From a virus, in IMG/VR virus record IMGVR_UViG_3300037070_008865, positions 1-26,369 of that record: a DNA stretch of 26,369 bases; one strand, 5' to 3'. The notes under the pieces were generated by a model. That model searched no databases. It was not told the DNA's origin and saw only the letters and a program-made list of their open reading frames with translations. The translations under genes were made by a program, and so were the position numbers. Of this stretch, positions 20,504-26,369 are shown one piece after another (within the stretch, counting starts at the first letter, position 1; each line of letters starts with the position of its first letter).

Positions 20504-21250
20504 ATGAATATTTTTCAAACAATTTCAGATAAGATTTATCGAAACAAGGAAATGGTTTCATATTGGAGGCGCGCTGATTCTGTGGAGGCAAAGGTATATA
20601 AATCGAAAGCTGGCCACTACGAGATGAAAATGAAGGGCGAGAAGTATCCATTCATGGGGTATCCGCGCGGCATACTGCTGTATGGAAAACTCTCTCCGCT
20701 CAAGCATCAGATCAAAAACAAGATTTTCAATACCGCATGGGCGATGCTCGAGGAAAAGAAGCCTTATACAGAAATCCGCGACTACCTAGCGCGCGCATGG
20801 GAGGAGATCTACGAACTTGGTGAGGAAACTCGCTTTGATTTTGTGCCTTTCGAGAAAATGATTCCGCCGGTCAAGGAACTCTATCGCGCAATGACCGCCA
20901 CTGGCGTCGACAGCCGATTCCGCGACATCGTGTGCTTCATCCTTCAGGAAGACGACGCGTACCGTATGCGCGCGCAATGGATGACAAAATTCTTTCCATG
21001 GTTCGGTAAGCCGACGGTCCAAGATTTTGAGTACGGACTCTCTATGCTCGAGCACGCTGAGGTAATCGGTGACATGAAAGAACGTGAGCGTCTTTTCAAG
21101 CGTATCTTTATGTTCATGGCTACAGACTCAGAAAAATTCAGTCAGTTCCTCTCCGAAGTGAATTGGTCCAAGGTCGCGCTCACGCGCGCTGACAAATACT
21201 TCTTCCGTGCCAAATATTTCAAGGTAGATTATCCAGAGTATTCTTATTGA
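20504..21250 (+). CDS. phage virion-region protein, unknown
   Basis: 248 residues from MNIFQTISDKIYRNKEMVSY. I chose ATG 20504 after the terminator; the long upstream extension runs through the coat gene in another frame. It starts with strands (EAKVYKSKAGHYEMKMKGEK; YPRGILLYGKLSPLKHQIKN) and continues with many charged helices (RDYLARAWEEIYELGEETRF; KERERLFKRIFMFMATDSEK). No membrane segment. It sits between coat and stabiliser-like gene, so perhaps a head-completion protein or a host-directed factor. No family recognised. Confidence 0.8.
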   Translation: MNIFQTISDKIYRNKEMVSYWRRADSVEAKVYKSKAGHYEMKMKGEKYPFMGYPRGILLYGKLSPLKHQIKNKIFNTAWAMLEEKKPYTEIRDYLARAWEEIYELGEETRFDFVPFEKMIPPVKELYRAMTATGVDSRFRDIVCFILQEDDAYRMRAQWMTKFFPWFGKPTVQDFEYGLSMLEHAEVIGDMKERERLFKRIFMFMATDSEKFSQFLSEVNWSKVALTRADKYFFRAKYFKVDYPEYSY

Positions 21251-21251
21251 T

Positions 21252-22613
21252 ATGGGACATATTTCAATCACAGAAAAAGATTTCATGGCGGGAGAGACCC
21301 AGTGGGACTATCTCAATAATGGTGGATTTTCCCCCGACAGCGTCTACCTCAACCTGTTTCTTAAGCCCGGCGTACTTCAATTCGGTCAGTCAGCGACTGA
21401 TCGTAGTGGATCCGGAGTTCTCACTGATAGTATCGTGGCATCCGCATACGATAAGAACTTTGCAGGAAATGATGCGTACTACATTGGTGACGCCGGATGT
21501 GTTTACACACTCAGCGCCTCGACGCTCACCAAGCGTCAGACTATAACCGCGGACACGTTTACTGTTGGTACAACAGACATGATCCAATTCAGAGGAAATA
21601 CCTACGTCACCGGTGCTGGTAGGATCACTCAACTGACCTCGAGCAATCTCACAGGCATCGATTCCGGATGGTGGACCGGACTCACCACAAATGTCCGTCA
21701 TCCACTCGAGGTTGTTGAAGACAAAATGTATATTGGAGATTTGAATGTTGTCTATTACTACGATGGCACCACAAGTGGTATTGCTGTAACCCTTCCGGCC
21801 GATTGTAATGTCACGTCACTTCGCCGTCATCCCGATGGCCGTCACCTTATTGCTTTCACTGGTTATACACAAAACTATTCTCACACTGTCGGCGGCCCCG
21901 GAAAAATCTACATCATCAATAAAGATACGCAGCAATGGGAGCGTGAAATTTTGGTCAACAATCAGGTTGAGGGTAGTAGAAATGTCGATGGTATGATTTT
22001 TGTCACATATGGAAAAAAGGTTGGATATTTCACGGGCAGCGGCGTCAAGTTCTTAAAACAATTGAAGACATCCTCGATGACGTATTCACAGTCGATGGCC
22101 AACATGGAAGATATCTTCCTGATTCGCGACGGTGTGAACGTTCTCGCGTATGGTGACCTCGGAAATGGAAAAAAGATTTGGTTCAACTTCTACCAAGGAT
22201 CGAACACGGTCAACAATCTTCATTACAAGGGTCAGAATTTGATATTGATTGCAAGTAACGCAACCAGCCTTGTTGAACAGGATTATTCATCTGGCGGAAT
22301 AGTGGGAAGTTTTGTCAGTAGGAGATACATCTTTGCCTCGGAAGTAAAAATTCGTCGCATTGTTTTTGTCCATGATGCCAAGGCCGCGGGGTCAATTAAA
22401 TATTTCAATGTGTATTACCGTGACACCGACGATGCTCTTACCACTCTTGCAAACGTAAAATGGGAAGTTGGTCCGACTCCGAATCGAACAAGAATTGAGT
22501 GTGACCTTACAACAGACGTGTTTCAATTGCGTGTAGATCCGTCTAGTGGAGTCTTACCGATTAAAGCCATTCACATCTACTATGACGGAGTAGAGGCACC
22601 TGTAAATAGCTAA
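21252..22613 (+). CDS. beta-propeller-like tail or stabilisation protein
   Basis: 453 residues, near the 472 of P22 gp10. The sequence is a series of short strand repeats with Gly/Asp turns: YYIGDAGCVYTLSASTLTKR, DMIQFRGNTYVTGAGRITQL, EDKMYIGDLNVVYYYDGTTS, GGPGKIYIINKDTQQWEREI, GMIFVTYGKKVGYFTGSGVK, DGVNVLAYGDLGNGKKIWFN. These are blade-like units, then a C-terminal beta sandwich (IRRIVFVHDAKAAGSIKYFN). Beta propellers near the adaptor gene fit a tail nozzle or packaged-DNA-stabilising plug. It starts one T after TGA (TGATATG). Confidence 0.72.
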   Translation: MGHISITEKDFMAGETQWDYLNNGGFSPDSVYLNLFLKPGVLQFGQSATDRSGSGVLTDSIVASAYDKNFAGNDAYYIGDAGCVYTLSASTLTKRQTITADTFTVGTTDMIQFRGNTYVTGAGRITQLTSSNLTGIDSGWWTGLTTNVRHPLEVVEDKMYIGDLNVVYYYDGTTSGIAVTLPADCNVTSLRRHPDGRHLIAFTGYTQNYSHTVGGPGKIYIINKDTQQWEREILVNNQVEGSRNVDGMIFVTYGKKVGYFTGSGVKFLKQLKTSSMTYSQSMANMEDIFLIRDGVNVLAYGDLGNGKKIWFNFYQGSNTVNNLHYKGQNLILIASNATSLVEQDYSSGGIVGSFVSRRYIFASEVKIRRIVFVHDAKAAGSIKYFNVYYRDTDDALTTLANVKWEVGPTPNRTRIECDLTTDVFQLRVDPSSGVLPIKAIHIYYDGVEAPVNS

Positions 22614-22614
22614 T

Positions 22615-22857
22615 ATGGACGATAAACACACACTGCAACCAGAGACACCTTCAGCGGCGAACGTGCTCCCCGACATTTCACTTCACCTGCAAAACTTAGA
22701 CGGGTTCATTCAAACACTCGAATTCGTACCCACATATACCCCTAGCAGATTCATCGATCAATTTGTTATAGTTACTTCAGGAGCGAGTAGCCGTGCTTAT
22801 ATCTACGACACAAAGCCTACGGGCGGTAAGGCATGGAGGTACACAACTTTGACGTAG
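22615..22857 (+). CDS. 80-aa virion-region protein, unknown
   Basis: 80 residues from MDDKHTLQPETPSAANVLPD. A Pro-rich start is followed by strands (DISLHLQNLDGFIQTLEFVP; DQFVIVTSGASSRAYIYDTK) and ends GKAWRYTTLT, so likely a small beta domain. Both junctions are stop-T-ATG (TAATATG and TAGTATG), which indicates a real gene locked between propeller and adaptor genes. It may be a tail component. Confidence 0.7.
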   Translation: MDDKHTLQPETPSAANVLPDISLHLQNLDGFIQTLEFVPTYTPSRFIDQFVIVTSGASSRAYIYDTKPTGGKAWRYTTLT

Positions 22858-22858
22858 T

Positions 22859-23593
22859 ATGGCTAACTTAATCTCAACAACCGGGGGAATCAAAAACGAA
22901 GTAATCGTAAGGCTTGGTATTGCAACCACGGCCGCTTTTTATAGTGATGCCACCATCGACGAGTGGATCAATAATGCGCACAAATGGGCCGCTGGATACA
23001 AGAAGTGGCCGATGACCGAGGGTCGTTCTTCAACAACGTCGGCATCAATGGGTACCAGTGAAGAAGGTTGGACCGTGCTTGAGTATCCAGAGGGTTTCAA
23101 AACAGATTCAATCCGACTCCTCACTGTGGGCGGTAAGAAGTTTCTCAAAAAGAATTTTTATAAATTCCAAGAATTTCTCGAAAACAACTCAAGCGACACG
23201 TCGGTCATTTTCAGTGACTTCGGTCGTCGAATCTATATCAATCCGAACGCTGCCGGCCTCTCGGGTACCGTGACTGCGTATGGACAATTTCTCCCGGCTG
23301 ATCTTGATAAAACAGACTTGAATCAAGGGACTATTTTCACAGGATTCAATGATGAGGGCAACCTTGCAATCGTTGAAGAAATTCTCAGCTACGCCGCGGA
23401 CCGTGAGCGCCGCTCCGGCCCTGTTTCAATCGCAAAGCACAAAAAGGCGATGGAAATTCTCGATCAAATAGCCGAAACGATTAAAGAGGAACAGTTCGGA
23501 TATCATGACACACTCAACGATGGAATGTTCAAGCGATTTGATGTTGTCGGAGGTGCCTATAGTGATGACATATTTAAAAGAGACCAATTTTAA
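22859..23593 (+). CDS. head-tail adaptor or connector protein
   Basis: 244 residues. The N-terminus NEVIVRLGIATTAAFYSDAT then IDEWINNAHKWAAGYKKWPM is characteristic of podovirus adaptors: a helix carrying a D/EWIN.A signature that docks below the portal. Beta strands follow (WTVLEYPEGFKTDSIRLLTV; VIFSDFGRRIYINPNAAGLS; GTVTAYGQFLPADLDK), and a C-terminal helix (YAADRERRSGPVSIAKHKKA; MEILDQIAETIKEEQFGYHD). These suit P22 gp4-like or T7 gp11-like tubes. The gene order coat, propeller, adaptor supports this. Confidence 0.78.
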   Translation: MANLISTTGGIKNEVIVRLGIATTAAFYSDATIDEWINNAHKWAAGYKKWPMTEGRSSTTSASMGTSEEGWTVLEYPEGFKTDSIRLLTVGGKKFLKKNFYKFQEFLENNSSDTSVIFSDFGRRIYINPNAAGLSGTVTAYGQFLPADLDKTDLNQGTIFTGFNDEGNLAIVEEILSYAADRERRSGPVSIAKHKKAMEILDQIAETIKEEQFGYHDTLNDGMFKRFDVVGGAYSDDIFKRDQF

Positions 23594-23598
23594 TCAAT

Positions 23599-24945
23599 AT
23601 GGCAACACCTGACCCAACAAAAATTCTCCCAACGCCTGTGATCCCGAGTATGGCTGCGCCCACACTCCCATCAATGACCGCACCAACAGTCCCTACGATG
23701 GCGGCACCTACTCTCCCGACATTGATTCCTCCAACCATGCCTGTTTCTACACCTCCAACTACTCCCGCACCGGCGCCAACTGCTACAACGCCACCCGCCA
23801 CTCCGGCGCCGGCTCCTACACCTGCTCCTGCCGCACCAGCGGCCGCACCTGCTCCCGCTGCAGCACCAGCGGCCCCGGCTACGCCACCAGCGTACACTGG
23901 CCCATCGATCACTGACTACCTGAATTCAAAAGGTATGCCGTCAGATTTCGCTTCGCGAAGCGTCATCGCAGCACAAAACGGAATCAGTAATTACACGGGA
24001 ACCGCGGAGCAGAATACGCAACTTCTCAATGAAATGCGAGGCTCGGATGGTGGTGGTGGAGGCTCAGGAATCACGACACCGACTGGAACCCCCGGCGCCT
24101 CTGGTGAAATAGGAACAAAGACCACCGCGGACTCCGCGGCTGCTGCGGCCACTGGTACACCCGATCCGTACACAGGACTCTCTCCGGTACAGAAGCAGGT
24201 GAAGATGTATCAGGAGGCGTACACTTCTCTCGGTCTCGGAACTATAAAAGACCAATACGAGGAATTCACAAAACAGTACGGTGACCTCACTCAAGAATTG
24301 GCCGACGAAATCGACGAGCACAATAATAATCCATGGCTCTCGTCTACTTCTCGTTCTCAGACAATAAAGCGTGTACAGGATCGTTACGACGTAAAATTGA
24401 AGGCTCTCTCAAATTTAATGATCCTCACTGATTCAATGTACAAACAGGGGCAGGCACAAATCGATCACCTTGTGAGCGATGCAAATGCTGATATTAAAGC
24501 TACGAACGACCTTGCACAGAAACAGATTGATGCCGCGAACGCGCTCGCAAAAGATAATCAGGTCGTCAGTGTTGGCGGCCGCGAGAAACTTGTGAATCGA
24601 GTCACTGGAAAGGTGGTAGCAGACCTTGGCCCATCAACGAAAGGTACAGGAGCGAGTGCTGGTACCGCCGCGGAGCGCGCTCAATCAAGCATCGAAAAAG
24701 TTGGGCAACTTTTCGTGCCGGGGGCAACTATTCCGGGAACTGACGGTGTTCCTTTTATTGATTCAAACGGCAACGCCACACCAGAAGGGTGGAAGACCGC
24801 CATGGATGCGTCTGGACTTCCTCGGGCCACGTTCATCAAAGAATTCGGTAATTTACTTGTCGACAATGGCGGTACTGTCTCACTTAAGTTCGGTCTCACT
24901 CCCACTGAAATCAAGACTCTGACCGGCGCGCTCGGTAATCCTTAA
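23599..24945 (+). CDS. Pro/Ala/Thr-rich virion protein, probably tail or internal
   Basis: 448 residues. The first 100 are a Pro-rich spacer with the repeat (A/I)P(T/S)(L/V/M)P (SMAAPTLPSMTAPTVPTMAA), turning to Ala-Pro. A small motif follows: SITDYLNSKGMPSDFASRSV with NYTGTAEQNTQLL, seen in several phage structural proteins. Then a Gly-rich linker and coiled coil (DQYEEFTKQYGDLTQELADE, RVQDRYDVKLKALSNLMILT). The C-terminal third is globular (VGQLFVPGATIPGTDGVPFI; KTAMDASGLPRATFIKEFGN). Long disordered plus coiled-coil parts are typical of ejected or tail-tip proteins. The start is 5 nt after the adaptor stop. Confidence 0.7.
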   Translation: MATPDPTKILPTPVIPSMAAPTLPSMTAPTVPTMAAPTLPTLIPPTMPVSTPPTTPAPAPTATTPPATPAPAPTPAPAAPAAAPAPAAAPAAPATPPAYTGPSITDYLNSKGMPSDFASRSVIAAQNGISNYTGTAEQNTQLLNEMRGSDGGGGGSGITTPTGTPGASGEIGTKTTADSAAAAATGTPDPYTGLSPVQKQVKMYQEAYTSLGLGTIKDQYEEFTKQYGDLTQELADEIDEHNNNPWLSSTSRSQTIKRVQDRYDVKLKALSNLMILTDSMYKQGQAQIDHLVSDANADIKATNDLAQKQIDAANALAKDNQVVSVGGREKLVNRVTGKVVADLGPSTKGTGASAGTAAERAQSSIEKVGQLFVPGATIPGTDGVPFIDSNGNATPEGWKTAMDASGLPRATFIKEFGNLLVDNGGTVSLKFGLTPTEIKTLTGALGNP

Positions 24946-24946
24946 T

Positions 24947-26369
24947 ATGTCGTTAACGCTCGATCAACTTGTTGCACAATCGGGCGCTACCAAATCATCG
25001 AAGATGGGCCTCGATGATCTTGTGGCCCGCTCTCGACCGACTGCAGAATCTAGGGCGGCTGTCACTGCTGCGCAAAATGCTCCTGCACTCACGCCTGTAG
25101 ATAAATCGATCAAATCAACCGTGATGGGTGGTGTGAAGAGTGTAGGCCAGCAAATAAAAGATGCTGCAGTAGGCTCCTACGAAACTGCTGCCGGCGGCGT
25201 TCAAAAAATACGCGAAGGGGGCACTGTAATGGAAGGACTGCAGGCAGGTATCGATGTGGAGCGCGGCATTGCTGGCGCTGTGTTCTCTCCGCTTGCACCC
25301 ATCACTAATGCCATTGGTACCCTTATCAATAAGGCCGGTGAGTCGATTTCGACACCTTTGTTTGGCGAAAATGGCGAAGCTGTAGATTACTTAGACCCAC
25401 GCCTCGAGAAAGGTCTCAATATGTTCTCTGGTCTCGGCGAAATCGCGATGGCTATTCTTGGGGCCAAGGGCGGAAAAACTGCGGCTGAAAAAGCAAAATC
25501 GAAGCCCGCGGAAGTTCCGCCCACCTCTGTGCTGGTACCAGAAGGCGCTATACCGTCGCCTATTCAACTCAAAGGCACGCATCAGCCTTGGGATGTTCCA
25601 TATGAGCCTATTAAGCCCGATAGCGCATTGCCGACGATTGATTTTGGTACAAAGGCAAAGAGTACGATGCCTACTATTCAGATGGATGGTGGTCCAAAAG
25701 GACCGTCCACCCCCGTTCCCGCCGGTATGCGCTTGGTACCTGAAAAGGGGCCAGTAGCAGCAGCAGCACCGACGAGCACACTTCCTCCACTTACTACAGT
25801 CGAAAAACCAGTTTCGCGTCCGAGTGCTTCGACTATTCTCAAGCCTATCGAGGGCACCGGGGCCGTAAAAGAGTCGACTCTCGCAACAAAGGTTGAATCA
25901 GCCGCAGTCTCAAGAGGTATCTCTGATGCCTTTGAAGGACTCCCGGAATCGAAGACATTGAACATGGCGGACCAATCAAATAAGGCACTCGAATTTATTA
26001 CGAAAAATCCTGACGAAGCCTTCTTGGTGGCGATGGGTGAAAAGGCACCGCCGAAGGGACTGGCACCGGAATCTATATATATCGCTCTCGAAGAAAAAGC
26101 CACTATTGCTGGCGATGACATACTCGTTAGTGACCTCGTAAATAGATCCAAAATTCCACTTTCATCGAAGGCTATGGGTCAAAGAATCCGTATCCTTGGT
26201 GAGCGAGATCAGGGTTCACCTGTGCAGGCTATTAAGGAAATTCAAAACGCCCGCGCCGAAGCAATCGCGCGCCGTGGCGCCGAAACGCCTGAAAAGGTGG
26301 TCCAGCGAGCGCAGACATCTATACGCAGCACACACACAAAACAAACGTGGGGGGATTTCGTTAACATCC
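24947..26369 (+). CDS. large virion protein, 5' part, probably ejected
   Basis: Frame is open from ATG 24947 (one T after TAA) to the window end; about 474 residues visible. The start resembles LDQLVAQSGATKSSKMGLDD. Residues 50-170 are helical and Gly/Ala-rich (AGIDVERGIAGAVFSPLAPI). A Pro-rich middle follows (PVPAGMRLVPEKGPVAAAAP), and near the end SKAMGQRIRILGERDQGSPV with QAIKEIQNARAEAIARRG, of the kind found in large polyvalent phage proteins. Such late-coded proteins often travel in the virion and enter the cell with the DNA. The enzymatic domains, if any, lie outside the window. Confidence 0.72.
   Translation, partial: MSLTLDQLVAQSGATKSSKMGLDDLVARSRPTAESRAAVTAAQNAPALTPVDKSIKSTVMGGVKSVGQQIKDAAVGSYETAAGGVQKIREGGTVMEGLQAGIDVERGIAGAVFSPLAPITNAIGTLINKAGESISTPLFGENGEAVDYLDPRLEKGLNMFSGLGEIAMAILGAKGGKTAAEKAKSKPAEVPPTSVLVPEGAIPSPIQLKGTHQPWDVPYEPIKPDSALPTIDFGTKAKSTMPTIQMDGGPKGPSTPVPAGMRLVPEKGPVAAAAPTSTLPPLTTVEKPVSRPSASTILKPIEGTGAVKESTLATKVESAAVSRGISDAFEGLPESKTLNMADQSNKALEFITKNPDEAFLVAMGEKAPPKGLAPESIYIALEEKATIAGDDILVSDLVNRSKIPLSSKAMGQRIRILGERDQGSPVQAIKEIQNARAEAIARRGAETPEKVVQRAQTSIRSTHTKQTWGDFVNI

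Noticed and set aside
23574-23912. Minus-strand Gly/Ala/Val-rich open frame
   Set aside because: Antisense of the Pro/Ala/Thr-rich spacer; the composition follows from CCA/GCA/ACT codons.
1-26369. tRNA genes, CRISPR array, reverse transcriptase of a diversity-generating element, recoded stops
   Set aside because: I saw no cloverleaf-like unit, no regularly spaced direct repeats, no RT motif, and all three stop codons end genes normally.

Overview
The window is part of a tailed double-stranded DNA phage (or prophage) genome with a short-tailed, P22-like head module. Evidence: large terminase, a 601-residue portal, a coiled-coil scaffold-like protein, a P22-type coat protein, a beta-rich packaging-stabiliser-like protein, a head-tail adaptor and the start of a very large virion protein follow one another on the + strand. 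No tRNA, rRNA, CRISPR array, integrase or insertion sequence was seen. TGA, TAA and TAG all act as stops, so the genetic code is standard.

Host: almost no gene has a clear Shine-Dalgarno sequence. Genes are joined by stop-T-ATG or ATGA junctions, and several promoters put TATAAT 6-7 nt before the ATG. Together with a prepilin-like gene whose N-terminus (GFTLIE, then a hydrophobic helix) is of a kind common in Patescibacteria/CPR, this suggests a phage of such a host. That is inference; nothing here proves it.

Layout: (1) 1-120, 3' end of a + strand gene. (2) 126-3711, leftward operon: HTH-like protein, SSB-like protein, small phage proteins, a membrane protein and the pilin-like protein. (3) 3711-3773, divergent control region with a perfect palindrome and DnaA-box-like sites. 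(4) 3774-7721, rightward replication operon: CHC2 zinc-finger primase fragment, two mini-genes, P-loop ATPase, C2H2 finger protein, SF2 helicase, nuclease. (5) 7771-9727, leftward operon: ribbon-helix-helix regulator, three unknown proteins of phage families, two mini-genes, and structured RNA elements. (6) 9728-10091, second divergent control region with an operator palindrome, a possible short terminated RNA and -10 boxes. (7) 10092-26369, rightward late operon for packaging and virion genes.

The most unusual features are non-coding. A promoter-leader cassette occurs twice, before the portal gene and 5 kb later before the 110-aa gene; its hairpin keeps pairing through a compensatory change. 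Both divergent control regions carry inverted TATCCAC half-sites. The terS-terL gap has tandem GC-rich and flanking AT-rich repeats that look like a packaging or operator site.
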